DNA from: Enterobacter asburiae
GTDB lineage: Bacteria; Pseudomonadota; Gammaproteobacteria; Enterobacterales; Enterobacteriaceae
Length of the DNA stretch: 64,000 nt
Assembly: GCF_008080435.1 (NCBI RefSeq)
Contig: NZ_VRKN01000003.1
Location: 434,001-498,000, forward strand
Reading direction: 5' to 3'
A program made the position numbers and the translations under genes. The notes under the pieces are model-generated. The model made no database searches. It saw only the letters and a list, made by a program, of their open reading frames with translations, and was not told the DNA's origin. Shown here piece after piece: positions 1 through 9,305 of this stretch (within the stretch, counting starts at the first letter, position 1; each line of letters begins with the position of its first letter).

Positions 1-35
1 CGCGAAGGAACCTTTAGAAACTGTCTTAAGGGTTT

Positions 36-145
36 CCCCTCACCCCGACCCTCTCCCATGGGGAGAGGGGGAAGGTCGTCGGCAGTTTTTAAAGATTTCC
101 TGCAATCTGTCCCCTCTCCCTTAGGGAGAGGGTTAGGGTGAGGGG
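36..145. repeat. Inverted pair of CCCTCACCC-type palindromic repeats
   Basis: Two copies of a roughly 35-bp element lie head to head at 36-71 and 111-145. Each has the form CCCTCACCC, short spacer, CCCTCTCCC, 2-4 bases, GGGAGAGGG, so each can form its own hairpin and the pair can form a larger one. They lie downstream of the sdhB stop codon. Three more copies occur at 23820-23852, 42333-42365 and 53961-53993. The rest of 1-167 holds no gene that I can see; sucA would be expected beyond the window edge by E. coli gene order. Confidence 0.85.
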
Positions 146-167
146 AACATCGCTCCCCTCTCTTTAC

Positions 168-884
168 TTACGCACTGCGCTGCAGCAGCATCGACTTAAT
201 ATGACCGATGGCGCGCGTCGGGTTCAGCCCCTTCGGACACACACTGACGCAGTTCATGATGCTATGGCAGCGGAATACGCTGAAAGCGTCACTCAGTCCT
301 TCCAGACGGCTATCGGTTTCGGTGTCGCGGCTATCGATCAGGAAGCGATAGGCAGCCAGCAGACCGGCCGGGCCGATAAACTTGTCCGGGTTCCACCAGA
401 ACGACGGGCAGGACGTTGAACAACATGCACAGAGAATACACTCGTACAACCCATCGAGTTTTTCACGCTGCTCAGGAGACTGTAAGTGCTCGCGAGCGGG
501 TGGATTTTGCCCATTATTCAATAAGTAAGGCTTAATCTTCTCATATTGTGCATAGAATTGCCCCATGTCTACCACCAAATCACGCACGACCGGCAGGCCT
601 GGCAGAGGACGGATAACAATTTTCTGACCCGGACGCTGCAAAGCTGAAATTGGCGTGATGCAGGCCAGGCCATTTTTGCCGTTCATGTTCACCCCGTCAG
701 AGCCACACACCCCTTCACGGCAGGAGCGGCGGAACGACAGTGTCGGATCTTTTTCTTTCAGCTGGATTAAGGCATCCAGCAGCATCATGTCGCGACCTTC
801 TTCCGCTTCCAGGGTGTAGTCCTGCATACGCGGAGCATCATCAACATCCGGGTTATAACGATAAACTGAGAATTCGAGTTTCAT
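168..884 (-). CDS. sdhB: Succinate dehydrogenase iron-sulfur subunit SdhB
   Basis: SdhB carries electrons from the FAD of SdhA through three iron-sulfur clusters to ubiquinone at the membrane anchor SdhCD (complex II, cytoplasmic face of the inner membrane). The 238-residue length equals the E. coli protein. Visible motifs are CREGVCGSDG and the later Cys of a plant-type 2Fe-2S domain in the N-terminal half, CILCACCSTSCP for 4Fe-4S ligands and CHSIMNCVSVCPKGLNP for the 3Fe-4S and 4Fe-4S ligands in the C-terminal half. It is the last gene of sdhCDAB, 15 bases after sdhA. No intrinsic terminator with a T-run follows, only the inverted repeat pair, consistent with the read-through into suc genes known in E. 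coli. Confidence 0.97.
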   Translation of the reverse strand: MKLEFSVYRYNPDVDDAPRMQDYTLEAEEGRDMMLLDALIQLKEKDPTLSFRRSCREGVCGSDGVNMNGKNGLACITPISALQRPGQKIVIRPLPGLPVVRDLVVDMGQFYAQYEKIKPYLLNNGQNPPAREHLQSPEQREKLDGLYECILCACCSTSCPSFWWNPDKFIGPAGLLAAYRFLIDSRDTETDSRLEGLSDAFSVFRCHSIMNCVSVCPKGLNPTRAIGHIKSMLLQRSA

Positions 885-899
885 TATCCTGTCTCCGCA

Positions 900-2666
900 T
901 TAGTAAGTACGAATCTTCGGCGGGAACGCCGGACGCAGTTTCGGTTCCATATTGACGCTACGACGCGTCATGGATTCCGACTCTGGCAGATACAGGGAAT
1001 GGCACAGCCAGTTTTCATCGTCACGCTCCGGGAAGTCGAAGCGGCTATGCGCGCCACGGCTTTCGGTACGGAAGTTTGCCGACATCGCCGTCGCGAACGC
1101 GGTTTCCATCAGGTTATCCAGCTCCAGGCACTCAACGCGCTGGGTGTTGAACTCGCTGGAGGTGTCGTCCAGGCGGGCATTTTTCAGACGCTCGCGGATC
1201 GCTTTCAGCTGCTCAAGACCTTTCGCCATCGCGTCACCTTCACGGAAGACCGAGAAGTTGTGCTGCATGCATTCCTGCAGCGCTTTACGGATTTCCACCG
1301 GATCTTCGCCGTTACGGTTACCGTTCCAGCGGTTGAGGCGCTCAAGTGAGGCATCAATCTCGTCATCGGTTGCATCACGCAGCGTGCCCTGCTCGGCAAT
1401 GGATTCCTGCAAATGCAGACCCACCGCACGACCAAATACCACCAGGTCCAGCAGGGAGTTGCCGCCCAGACGGTTTGCACCGTGTACGGATACGCAGGCA
1501 ATTTCGCCTACCGCGAACAGGCCCGGGATGATCACATCTTCGCCCTGCTCGTTCACGGTCAGCGCCTGACCGGTTACTTTGGTCGGAATACCGCCCATCA
1601 TATAGTGGCAGGTTGGGATAACCGGAATCGGCTCTTTCACCGGGTCGACGTGTGCGAAGGTGCGGGACAGTTCCAGGATGCCCGGCAGACGAGATTCCAG
1701 CACCTCTTTACCCAGGTGGTCGAGTTTCAGCTTCGCGTGTGGACCCCATGGGCCGTCACAGCCGCGGCCTTCACGGATTTCGATCATGATGGAACGCGCC
1801 ACCACGTCACGACCCGCCAGGTCTTTCGCATTCGGGGCATAACGCTCCATGAAGCGCTCGCCGTGTTTGTTCAGCAGGTAACCACCTTCACCGCGGCAGC
1901 CTTCCGTCACCAGAACGCCCGCACCGGCGATACCGGTTGGGTGGAACTGCCACATTTCCATATCCTGCACCGGCACGCCCGCGCGGATAGCCATACCCAC
2001 GCCGTCACCGGTGTTGATGTGGGCGTTGGTGGTGGACTGATAGATACGGCCTGCACCGCCGGTAGCCAGCACGGTAGCACGTGCTTTGAAGTAAACCACT
2101 TCACCGGTTTCGATGCACAGCGCGGTACAGCCGACGACTGCGCCATCGGCGTTTTTCACCAGATCCAGCGCATACCACTCGGAGAAGATGGTGGTATGGT
2201 TTTTCAGGTTCTGCTGATACAGGGTGTGCAGCAGTGCGTGACCGGTACGGTCAGCCGCCGCCGCGGTACGTGCCGCCTGCTCGCCGCCGAAGTTTTTCGA
2301 CTGGCCGCCAAACGGACGCTGATAGATGGTGCCATTTTCCAGACGGGAGAACGGCAGACCCATGTGGTCCAGCTCCAGAATCGCTTCCGGGCCGGTTTTA
2401 CACATATATTCGATGGCATCCTGGTCGCCGATGTAGTCGGAACCTTTTACCGTGTCATACATGTGCCATTCCCAGTTGTCTTCATGGGTATTACCCAGCG
2501 CAACGGTGATACCGCCCTGCGCAGACACAGTGTGGGAGCGAGTCGGGAAAACTTTTGAGAGCAGCGCACAGGTCTGGCCGCTCTGGGAAATTTGCAGTGC
2601 GGCACGCATACCTGCGCCACCGGCACCAATTACAACAGCATCAAATTCTCTGACTGGCAGTTTCAT
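900..2666 (-). CDS. sdhA: Succinate dehydrogenase flavoprotein subunit SdhA
   Basis: SdhA oxidises succinate to fumarate using covalently bound FAD. The 588-residue product begins [20 protein letters not shown], a Rossmann FAD-binding motif; His45 in SHTVSAQGG is the FAD-linking residue by family knowledge, and HPTGIAGAG and RLGGNSLLD motifs of the succinate dehydrogenase/fumarate reductase family are present. The ATG at 2666 is preferred over a start four codons upstream because it matches the family N terminus and overlaps the sdhD stop by one base (TAATG), a coupled arrangement. It assembles with SdhB on the SdhCD anchor. Confidence 0.98.
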   Translation of the reverse strand: MKLPVREFDAVVIGAGGAGMRAALQISQSGQTCALLSKVFPTRSHTVSAQGGITVALGNTHEDNWEWHMYDTVKGSDYIGDQDAIEYMCKTGPEAILELDHMGLPFSRLENGTIYQRPFGGQSKNFGGEQAARTAAAADRTGHALLHTLYQQNLKNHTTIFSEWYALDLVKNADGAVVGCTALCIETGEVVYFKARATVLATGGAGRIYQSTTNAHINTGDGVGMAIRAGVPVQDMEMWQFHPTGIAGAGVLVTEGCRGEGGYLLNKHGERFMERYAPNAKDLAGRDVVARSIMIEIREGRGCDGPWGPHAKLKLDHLGKEVLESRLPGILELSRTFAHVDPVKEPIPVIPTCHYMMGGIPTKVTGQALTVNEQGEDVIIPGLFAVGEIACVSVHGANRLGGNSLLDLVVFGRAVGLHLQESIAEQGTLRDATDDEIDASLERLNRWNGNRNGEDPVEIRKALQECMQHNFSVFREGDAMAKGLEQLKAIRERLKNARLDDTSSEFNTQRVECLELDNLMETAFATAMSANFRTESRGAHSRFDFPERDDENWLCHSLYLPESESMTRRSVNMEPKLRPAFPPKIRTY

Positions 2667-3013
2667 TACACACCCCACACCACAACGAATCCATAAATAA
2701 CGTAAACCACCAGTGCAACGACAATGGCCAGCTGCAGTGGGAGGCGAATCGCCAGCGGTTTAACGTAATCGGTCAACACCTGCCACATGCCAATCCAGGC
2801 ATGAATAAGGATGGAGAACAGCGCCAGCAGGGTGAACACTTTGGTGAAGGCGGATCCGAAGAACCCACTCCAGATTTCCCACGTCAGCGTGCCGCTGGTC
2901 GCGAAGAAACCGATCATATAGATGATGTAAAGGGTGAGAACGATGGCGGTAGCACGGACAAGGATGAAGTCATGTACGCCGTTGCGTCCTAATGCGGAGG
3001 CGTTGCTTACCAT
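2666..3013 (-). CDS. sdhD: Succinate dehydrogenase membrane anchor subunit SdhD
   Basis: SdhD is one of the two hydrophobic anchors that hold complex II in the inner membrane and contribute to heme b and the ubiquinone site. The 115-residue protein ([20 protein letters not shown] start) shows three hydrophobic segments: about residues 17-37, 49-72 and 90-112. The pattern and length are those of E. coli SdhD. It overlaps the upstream sdhC by seven bases and the downstream sdhA by one base, so the four genes are tightly packed and probably translationally coupled. Confidence 0.96.
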   Translation of the reverse strand: MVSNASALGRNGVHDFILVRATAIVLTLYIIYMIGFFATSGTLTWEIWSGFFGSAFTKVFTLLALFSILIHAWIGMWQVLTDYVKPLAIRLPLQLAIVVALVVYVIYGFVVVWGV

Positions 3014-3396
3014 ACGAGAACTCCTGCGAGAAGTGAGAGCACGACTGTAATCACAAATGAAATGTTAGCAGAGCGTTTACCGGCTTCGAAAGTCTCTTCC
3101 AGGTAGCCAAAGTCCATCAGCATATGGCGAACACCCACGACGACGTGGTACGCCAGCGCGGTCAGAATGCCCCACATGATGAATTTCACGAAGAAGCTGT
3201 TCATGATGGCAGAGGCCTGGAGGAATCCTTCAGGGGAAGAGAGGCTGGTGCCCAGTAACCACAACAGAATACCGACCGCCACAAACGTAATCACACCAGA
3301 AACACGGTGCAGAATGGACGCTATTGCTGTTACGGGGAACCGGATCGTTTTGAGATCCAGATTGACAGGTCTTTGTTTTTTCACATTTCTTATCAT
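3007..3396 (-). CDS. sdhC: Succinate dehydrogenase cytochrome b556 subunit SdhC
   Basis: SdhC is the large anchor subunit of complex II and takes part in heme b and quinone binding. The reading frame is open 33 codons further upstream, but the start at 3396 ([15 protein letters not shown]) gives the 129-residue family length and sits below the promoter found at 3572-3600. Three membrane segments are visible; [12 protein letters not shown] and [16 protein letters not shown] carry the conserved Ser/Arg and His residues of the family. It is the first gene of sdhCDAB. In E. coli the leader is a target of the RyhB and Spot 42 small RNAs; I did not map those sites here. Confidence 0.97.
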   Translation of the reverse strand: MIRNVKKQRPVNLDLKTIRFPVTAIASILHRVSGVITFVAVGILLWLLGTSLSSPEGFLQASAIMNSFFVKFIMWGILTALAYHVVVGVRHMLMDFGYLEETFEAGKRSANISFVITVVLSLLAGVLVW

Positions 3397-3571
3397 GAAT
3401 AACGCCCACATGCTGTTCTTATTGTTTCCTTCCTCCGGACTGCGATGCGGGTCAAGCAGCGTTCCTTTTCTATAACTGCGCGTCATGCAAAACATTGCTT
3501 CCAGATGCTAAAACGACACGTTACAACGCTGGGTGGCTCGGGATTGCAGGGTGTTCCGGAGACCTGGCGGC

Positions 3572-3600
3572 AGTATAGGCCGTTCACAAAATCATTACAA
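3572..3600 (-). promoter_or_regulatory. sdhCDAB promoter
   Basis: On the minus strand TTGTAA (3595-3600) and TATACT (3572-3577) are separated by exactly 17 bases, a good sigma-70 promoter, giving a leader of roughly 170 nt before sdhC. The spacer contains TTTTGTGAAC, which resembles half a CRP site. The elements match what I remember of the E. coli sdhC promoter. Regulation by ArcA, CRP and Fur/RyhB is E. coli knowledge. Confidence 0.75.
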
Positions 3601-3710
3601 TTAACCTACATACAGTTTGTCGGGTTTTCTCTGGAACAGTGATCAGGGTCACGATAACAACATCTTTTTAATTTTTAATCATCTGATTTGACAAATGTTA
3701 AACAATATTG

Positions 3711-3740
3711 TTACAAACGTCATCAGAAAAGGCATATAAT
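3711..3740 (+). promoter_or_regulatory. gltA promoter
   Basis: A consensus -10 box TATAAT at 3735-3740 is preceded by TTACAA at 3711-3716 with an 18-base spacer. A start near 3747 would give an unusually long leader of about 300 nt before gltA at 4051; E. coli also has a long gltA leader and a second promoter. The sdh-gltA divergent gap (3397-4050) holds no gene. Confidence 0.65.
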
Positions 3741-4050
3741 GCGTAAAAGTTATGAGGTCTCACTTTCACCTGACAAATAGTTATGTAACAGTGTGATGGT
3801 ATTGACCGAAGTTATCAGGACAGTTATTAGTGATATACAGGTTTGAATAATTCGGACTGCAAAAACGCTGATTTGCTGTTGTTTCACTGATATTTCATTC
3901 GTTTACCTGCAAGGCGCCATAGCTCTGTACCCTGGTTTGTCCTCGTGAGCTGAGCGGTAAGCCAAATAACAATCTGGTAACGGTGATTAACAGCTGAAAG
4001 CAAATCCGGTAAAGCGCAGTCTTAAGCATAAGGCGCTAAGGAGACCGTAA

Positions 4051-5334
4051 ATGGCTGATACAAAGGCAAAGCTCACCCTCGGTGGTGACACTGCTATTGA
4101 ACTGGATGTGCTAAAAGGCACGCTCGGTCAGGATGTTATTGATATCCGTACGCTGGGTTCTAAAGGTGTGTTCACCTTTGACCCGGGATTTACCTCTACC
4201 GCATCTTGCGAATCCAAAATCACCTACATTGACGGTGACGAAGGTATCCTGCTCCATCGCGGCTTCCCCATCGATCAGTTAGCCACCGAATCCAACTATC
4301 TGGAAGTGTGCTACATCCTGCTGAACGGCGAAAAACCGACGCAGGCACAGTACGATGAATTCAAAACCACCGTGACCCGTCACACCATGATCCATGAGCA
4401 GATTACCCGTCTGTTCCATGCGTTCCGCCGTGACTCTCACCCAATGGCGGTGATGTGCGGGATTACCGGTGCGCTGGCGGCGTTCTACCACGACTCCCTT
4501 GACGTGAATAACCCGCGTCACCGTGATATCGCGGCGTTCCGCCTGCTGTCCAAAATGCCTACCATGGCGGCGATGTGCTACAAGTATTCCATCGGCCAGC
4601 CGTTTGTGTATCCGCGCAACGACCTCTCCTACGCGGGTAACTTCCTGCGCATGATGTTCTCTACGCCGTGCGAAGAGTACGAAGTGAACCCGGTGCTGGA
4701 ACGCGCAATGGACCGTATTCTGATCCTGCACGCTGACCACGAACAGAACGCCTCTACCTCTACCGTCCGTACCGCCGGCTCTTCAGGCGCGAACCCGTTC
4801 GCCTGTATCGCTGCGGGCATCGCCTCCCTGTGGGGACCGGCGCACGGTGGCGCGAACGAAGCGGCACTGAAGATGCTGGAAGAGATCAGCACCGTTGAGC
4901 ACATTCCTGAGTTCGTGCGTCGCGCGAAAGACAAGAATGACTCCTTCCGCCTGATGGGCTTCGGTCACCGTGTTTACAAAAACTACGACCCGCGTGCGAC
5001 CGTCATGCGTGAGACCTGCCACGAAGTGCTGAAAGAGCTGGGTACCAAAGATGACCTGCTGGAAGTGGCGATGGAGCTGGAACACATCGCGCTGAACGAC
5101 CCGTACTTCATCGAGAAGAAACTCTACCCGAACGTCGATTTCTACTCTGGCATTATTCTGAAAGCGATGGGCATTCCGTCTTCCATGTTCACCGTAATCT
5201 TCGCCATGGCCCGTACCGTTGGCTGGATTGCGCACTGGAACGAAATGCACAGCGAAGGCATGAAAATCGCCCGTCCTCGTCAGCTGTATACCGGCTACGA
5301 GCAGCGTGATTTTAAGTCTGATATTAAGCGCTAA
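4051..5334 (+). CDS. gltA: Citrate synthase GltA (type II)
   Basis: GltA condenses acetyl-CoA and oxaloacetate to citrate, the entry step of the TCA cycle, in the cytoplasm. The 427 residues equal the length of the hexameric, NADH-inhibited E. coli enzyme. The N-terminal region typical of the type II enzyme is present, and His306 in [14 protein letters not shown] is the conserved catalytic-site histidine (305 in the mature E. coli numbering). A clear AAGGAG ribosome binding site lies at 4038-4043. It is transcribed alone, divergent from sdhCDAB, and ends in a REP-derived terminator. Confidence 0.98.
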   Translation: MADTKAKLTLGGDTAIELDVLKGTLGQDVIDIRTLGSKGVFTFDPGFTSTASCESKITYIDGDEGILLHRGFPIDQLATESNYLEVCYILLNGEKPTQAQYDEFKTTVTRHTMIHEQITRLFHAFRRDSHPMAVMCGITGALAAFYHDSLDVNNPRHRDIAAFRLLSKMPTMAAMCYKYSIGQPFVYPRNDLSYAGNFLRMMFSTPCEEYEVNPVLERAMDRILILHADHEQNASTSTVRTAGSSGANPFACIAAGIASLWGPAHGGANEAALKMLEEISTVEHIPEFVRRAKDKNDSFRLMGFGHRVYKNYDPRATVMRETCHEVLKELGTKDDLLEVAMELEHIALNDPYFIEKKLYPNVDFYSGIILKAMGIPSSMFTVIFAMARTVGWIAHWNEMHSEGMKIARPRQLYTGYEQRDFKSDIKR

Positions 5335-5340
5335 TAAACA

Positions 5341-5419
5341 CGCCCGGCGGCGCTTCGCTTGCCGGGCCTGAAAGTGCGAAAGTAGGCCGGGTAAGGCGTA
5401 GCCGTCACCCGGCTTTTTT
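5341..5419. repeat. REP-type palindromes; the second acts as gltA terminator
   Basis: Two REP-like palindromes follow gltA. The first is a GCCCGGCGG...GCCGGGC hairpin near 5342-5367. The second, 5386-5413, is a GCCGGGT/ACCCGGC stem followed by six T (5414-5419), so it doubles as an intrinsic terminator for gltA. The T-run abuts the nei stop codon (5418-5420, opposite strand). The second unit shares its sequence with the REP pair at 49310-49383. Confidence 0.8.
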
Positions 5420-6209
5420 ATTTCTGGCAGTGCGGGCACCAGTAAAAGGGTCTCGAAGAGAGCATAATCCTGTCAATAATCCCGCCGCATCGCTCGCACT
5501 TCTTCCCCGCCCGATGAAACACCTTGAACCGGAACAGCGCCCCGTGATGCTTGTTCTCATCCACCACGCCGCGCGTGTTGTACGACAGCCGAGGAATATC
5601 CAGCAGCGCGTGGGATAACGCCTCCAGCTGTTCATCATTCAGCTGAGACGCTTTATGTTGCGCCGACAGCCCGACTTCCCAGAGGATCTCTACCCGCAGA
5701 TAGTTACCCAACCCGGCCAGAAAGGCCTGGTCGAGGAACAGACCGGAAAACTGTCGGTTACGGAATTTAGGTGATAACAACCGGGCTTTCACGTCGCTCG
5801 CCGTCAGGCGCATGTCCAGAACGTCTGGTCCTACCCGTTGCAGGAACGGGTGCGTGAGCTGCTGCTCCGGCGTTAACATTTCGATGTCCGACGCGCTGTA
5901 AAGCAGGATCGCTTTATCCGCCGTTTGCAGCCTGACGCGCAGCACGCGGGTGGTTTGCGGCTGTTCATTCGCGTTAACGACCCGCCACACGCCATAAAGC
6001 TGGTTATGGCTATATAACGTCAGGTTATGGGAAAAGTGCGTGAGCAAGGCCTTGCCGCGCGTTTCAATATGGGTCACCGTTTGCCCCACCAGCTGTAATT
6101 CAAACGGTTTTAGCTGAGGAAAAGCAAACCAGACATGCGTCAACGGTTTGCCCTTTATCGCCGCCTCCAGGCTATCCGCTGCGCGGCGGATCTCCGGACC
6201 TTCTGGCAT
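5418..6209 (-). CDS. nei: Endonuclease VIII (Nei) DNA glycosylase/AP lyase
   Basis: Nei removes oxidised pyrimidines such as thymine glycol and cuts the abasic site. The 263 residues match E. coli Nei. The start [11 protein letters not shown] supplies the catalytic N-terminal proline (after Met removal) and adjacent Glu of the Fpg/Nei family; a helix-two-turn-helix region lies around residues 130-215, and the C-terminal zinc finger is visible as CERCGG and CPHCQK (four Cys). It is the distal gene of the phr-ybgI-pxpBCA-nei run, 18 bases after pxpA. In K-12, abrB sits between nei and gltA; here the two genes are directly convergent. Confidence 0.96.
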   Translation of the reverse strand: MPEGPEIRRAADSLEAAIKGKPLTHVWFAFPQLKPFELQLVGQTVTHIETRGKALLTHFSHNLTLYSHNQLYGVWRVVNANEQPQTTRVLRVRLQTADKAILLYSASDIEMLTPEQQLTHPFLQRVGPDVLDMRLTASDVKARLLSPKFRNRQFSGLFLDQAFLAGLGNYLRVEILWEVGLSAQHKASQLNDEQLEALSHALLDIPRLSYNTRGVVDENKHHGALFRFKVFHRAGKKCERCGGIIDRIMLSSRPFYWCPHCQK

Positions 6210-6227
6210 GTTATTGTCCTTTCATGA

Positions 6228-6968
6228 TTATTCTGCGCTGACAAGGATGCCCTCTTCAGAGAACGCAGCCCGCAAGCGGCGCGCGAACTGGAGCGCATGC
6301 TCGCCATCGCCGTGTAAACATACCGTATCAGCCTGAACGTTTGCCGGTGTTCCATCCACGGCGGTCACCCGCCCGGTGCGCACCATCTCCAGCGTCTGCG
6401 CCAGCGCTTTACCTTCATCGGTAATCAGCGCCCCGGCTTGCGTACGCGGTACAAGACTACCATCGGGCTGATAACCTCGGTCAGCAAACACTTCCTGACG
6501 GGTGGTCAGGCCCAGCCGCTGTCCGGCGCGAATCAGCTCGCTGCCCGCCAGACCCACGAGGATCAGCTGCGGATTACAGTCCCGCACCGCGCGGGCAATC
6601 GCCTCCGCCAGCGCCGGATCTTTCGCCGCCTGATTGTAGAGCATGCCGTGCGGCTTCACGTGGCGCATCACACCGTTCTCCGCACGCACCATCGCCTCCA
6701 GTGCGCCGATCTGGTAGAGCACCTGAGCGTAGACGGTCTCAGGCGGGAGATCCATCGCCGTGCGGCCAAAGTTTTCCCGATCGGGGAAGCTCGGATGAGC
6801 GCCTATCGCAACGCCATTTTTAATGGCATGACGCACGCTCTCCAGCATGGTTTGCGCATCGCCCGCGTGAAAGCCACAGGCGATGTTGGCCGAGGTGACC
6901 AGGGTCATCAGTGCCGCATCGGCGCTGCTGCCCTCACCCAGATCGGCATTCAAATCAATCTTTACCAT
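6228..6968 (-). CDS. pxpA: 5-oxoprolinase subunit A (LamB/YcsF family)
   Basis: PxpA belongs to the LamB/YcsF family and works with PxpBC in ATP-dependent hydrolysis of 5-oxoproline (pyroglutamate), a damage product of glutamine, to glutamate. The 246-residue protein has the family motif [10 protein letters not shown] at the N terminus and GFHAGD and GAHPSFPDR further on. The ATG at 6968 is preferred to a TTG one codon upstream because a GGAGG box lies at the right distance. It overlaps the end of pxpC by 14 bases, consistent with coupled expression of the complex subunits. Confidence 0.95.
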   Translation of the reverse strand: MVKIDLNADLGEGSSADAALMTLVTSANIACGFHAGDAQTMLESVRHAIKNGVAIGAHPSFPDRENFGRTAMDLPPETVYAQVLYQIGALEAMVRAENGVMRHVKPHGMLYNQAAKDPALAEAIARAVRDCNPQLILVGLAGSELIRAGQRLGLTTRQEVFADRGYQPDGSLVPRTQAGALITDEGKALAQTLEMVRTGRVTAVDGTPANVQADTVCLHGDGEHALQFARRLRAAFSEEGILVSAE

Positions 6969-7887
6969 CAAGCCTCCACGCCAGCTGTTCGAGATAACGC
7001 TGCTGATCCTGCCGGGCTTTCAGCGCCTCCTCCAGCGAACACTGCACGAAGTGAATCGGCTGCCCGAGGGGAATTTGCGCCAGATGGTAGCGATCGGCTT
7101 CAATGATGCAGGCAATGCGCGGGTAACCGCCGGTAGTTTGCGCGTCGTTCATTAACACGATGGGCTGACCGTTGCCCGGCACCTGAATAACTCCCGGCAA
7201 TAAACCATGGGAGAGCAGTTCCCGGTCCGTCGTGCGGGTCAGCGGCTGCCCCTGCAGGCGGTAGCCCATGCGGTTACTCTGCGGGCTGAGCTTCCACGGC
7301 GAGCGCCAGAAGGACTCCTTAGACGCCTCGTCAAACTCATGATATTCCGGCCCCGGTAAGGCGCGGATCTGGTTTCCCCACAGCAGCTGTTTTACGCCCT
7401 GCGTGGTCGAGAAATGGCGCGCGGAGGGCTTGATTGCCAGCCGATCGCCGTCGCGCAGCAGGCGTCCTTCGTGACCGCCGATCCCGGCTTTCTGATCGGT
7501 ACTGGACGAGCCCAGCACTTCCGGCACGTCGATGCCGCCCGCCACCGCAAGATAGCTACGCACACCGTGCAAAGGACGCTTCAAGGTCAGACGCTGTCCG
7601 GCTTTCGCCCGCAGCCGCCAGCCGGTCCAGACCGCTTTGCCATCCAGCGAGGCATCACAGCCTGCGCCGGTTAAGGCAAACCAGGTCTCCTGACTAAACT
7701 CAATGACGCACTGGCCGAGCGTAATTTCGAGCGCGGCCGTATTGCCGGGGTTCCCCACCAGCACGTTAGCAATCTCCAGCGCAGGCCTGTCCAGCGCGCC
7801 ACAATAGCTCACGCCAGACTGGCGCATGCCAAAGCGGCCCGCATCCTGTACGGAGGTATAAAGCCCGGCGCGAATAAGCGTTAACAT
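6955..7887 (-). CDS. pxpC: 5-oxoprolinase subunit C (carboxyltransferase-like)
   Basis: PxpC is the biotin-independent partner related to the second domain of urea amidolyase and KipA; with PxpB it forms the complex that, with PxpA, opens the 5-oxoproline ring. The 310 residues match the E. coli YbgK length. The N-terminal [18 protein letters not shown] and the [14 protein letters not shown] segment are typical. It overlaps pxpB by seven bases and pxpA by 14. Confidence 0.94.
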   Translation of the reverse strand: MLTLIRAGLYTSVQDAGRFGMRQSGVSYCGALDRPALEIANVLVGNPGNTAALEITLGQCVIEFSQETWFALTGAGCDASLDGKAVWTGWRLRAKAGQRLTLKRPLHGVRSYLAVAGGIDVPEVLGSSSTDQKAGIGGHEGRLLRDGDRLAIKPSARHFSTTQGVKQLLWGNQIRALPGPEYHEFDEASKESFWRSPWKLSPQSNRMGYRLQGQPLTRTTDRELLSHGLLPGVIQVPGNGQPIVLMNDAQTTGGYPRIACIIEADRYHLAQIPLGQPIHFVQCSLEEALKARQDQQRYLEQLAWRLDGKD

Positions 7888-8537
7888 ACCCCCTCCTTCT
7901 GCGGGATAAAGCGAAGGGTATCGCCGGGACGCAGGAGTATTGGCGTCTCCAGCCCGGGTTCAAATAACGGTGTCGCGGTATGCCCAATTAGCTGCCAGCC
8001 GCCAGGCGATGTCAGTGGATAAACGCCAGTCTGCTCGCCGCCGATAGCCACCGTCCCCGCCGGTACGCTCAGACGCGGTTCGGCACGGCGTGGCGTATGT
8101 AACTGAGGTGACAATCCCCCCAGGTACGGGAATCCGGGCTGAAACCCCAGGAACCAGACCACGTAGTCAACCGAACTGTGCAACTCTACAACCTGCTTTT
8201 CTGTTAATCCGCAGTGGTCTGCCACCACGCCAAGATCCGGCCCACCCGTGCCGCCATAAACGACCGGGATCTCAATGGCACGCGATTCCGGCTCCAGCGC
8301 CTCACTCTCTTCCCACCAGCGCTGCAAACGTTCGATGGCATCCAGCGCCAGGGTATGCGGGCTACGCAACACCACAGTGATGTTATTCATCCCCGGAATG
8401 GCTTCAACCACTTCCGGGAGATCGACCAGACGCTGTGTTAGCCGCCAGATACGCTTTTGTGTGGCAAGGGTCACCGGCGGCTCGAGCTCCAGAACCACTG
8501 CCGTTTCTCCCAGAAGATAACAACGCGCTCGCTGCAC
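7881..8537 (-). CDS. pxpB: 5-oxoprolinase subunit B (KipI-like)
   Basis: PxpB is a KipI/allophanate hydrolase subunit 1 family protein and partner of PxpC. The 218 residues match E. coli YbgJ and include the cyclophilin-like core with [12 protein letters not shown] and [17 protein letters not shown]. The start is GTG at 8537, supported by an AGAGGTG box about seven bases upstream on the minus strand and by the family N terminus ([11 protein letters not shown]). It begins 14 bases after ybgI. Confidence 0.94.
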   Translation of the reverse strand: MQRARCYLLGETAVVLELEPPVTLATQKRIWRLTQRLVDLPEVVEAIPGMNNITVVLRSPHTLALDAIERLQRWWEESEALEPESRAIEIPVVYGGTGGPDLGVVADHCGLTEKQVVELHSSVDYVVWFLGFQPGFPYLGGLSPQLHTPRRAEPRLSVPAGTVAIGGEQTGVYPLTSPGGWQLIGHTATPLFEPGLETPILLRPGDTLRFIPQKEGVC

Positions 8538-8551
8538 TCAGGCACCTCTCA

Positions 8552-9295
8552 TCAGGCCGGGTTAGGAATATCAATAAAGGTCACATCCAGATCGGTATTT
8601 TCCGTCAGCCACTCGCTGAGGGCGCGAATGCCGCCACGCTCGGTGGCATGATGACCTGCAGCGTAAAAATGCAGTCCCTGTTCACGCGCCGAATGAATGG
8701 TCTGCTCGGAAACCTCGCCGGTGATAAAAGCATCGACGCCGAAACGCGCGGCACTGTCGATAAAGCCCTGACCGCCCCCGGTACACCAGGCAACACGCTT
8801 CACCGTATCCGGACCGGTATCACCGCTCCACAGCGGACGACGCCCCAGGCGCGCTTCAATCCACGAGGCCAGCTCCAGCCCCGGAACCGGCATCGCCAGT
8901 TCGCCCCACGGCACCAGCGGCTCAATTTCGCCCATCACGGTAATGCCCAGTAGCTGCGCCAGCTGGACGTTGTTGCCGAGTTCCGGATGCGCATCCAGCG
9001 GCAGGTGGTAACCGTACAGGTTGATGTCATTTGCCAGCAGCGTTTTCAGGCGGTTGCGCTTCATCCCGCGAATAATCGGCGATTCGTTTTTCCAGAAGTA
9101 ACCGTGATGGACAATCACCGCGTCGGCGTCCTGACGCACAGCCTCGTCCAGCAGCGCCTGGCTTGCCGTCACGCCGGTGATAATTTTTTGCACCGTCTCA
9201 CGACCTTCAACCTGGAGCCCGTTCGGGCCGTAATCGCTGAAGGACATACTGTTCAGTTTTTCGTTAATCAGGCTTTCCAGTTCGCTGTTTTTCAT
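8552..9295 (-). CDS. ybgI: NIF3/YbgI family metal-binding protein
   Basis: YbgI is a NIF3/DUF34 family protein with a dinuclear metal centre; annotated as a GTP cyclohydrolase I type 2 homolog, but its reaction is not firmly established. The 247 residues match E. coli YbgI. Metal-ligand motifs VIVHHGYFWK (HH), HLPLDAHPELGN and the C-terminal FYAAGHHATERGG are visible. The frame is open 25 codons upstream, but the ATG at 9295 gives the family N terminus (MKNSELESLINEKLN). In K-12 dtpD (a peptide transporter) separates ybgI from phr; here only ten bases do, so the two are probably one transcript. Confidence 0.93.
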   Translation of the reverse strand: MKNSELESLINEKLNSMSFSDYGPNGLQVEGRETVQKIITGVTASQALLDEAVRQDADAVIVHHGYFWKNESPIIRGMKRNRLKTLLANDINLYGYHLPLDAHPELGNNVQLAQLLGITVMGEIEPLVPWGELAMPVPGLELASWIEARLGRRPLWSGDTGPDTVKRVAWCTGGGQGFIDSAARFGVDAFITGEVSEQTIHSAREQGLHFYAAGHHATERGGIRALSEWLTENTDLDVTFIDIPNPA

Positions 9296-9305
9296 CATCA
9301 CTCTC

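Noticed and set aside
1413-2558. 381-codon open frame on the plus strand
   Set aside because: Antisense to sdhA; the sdhA frame is certain.
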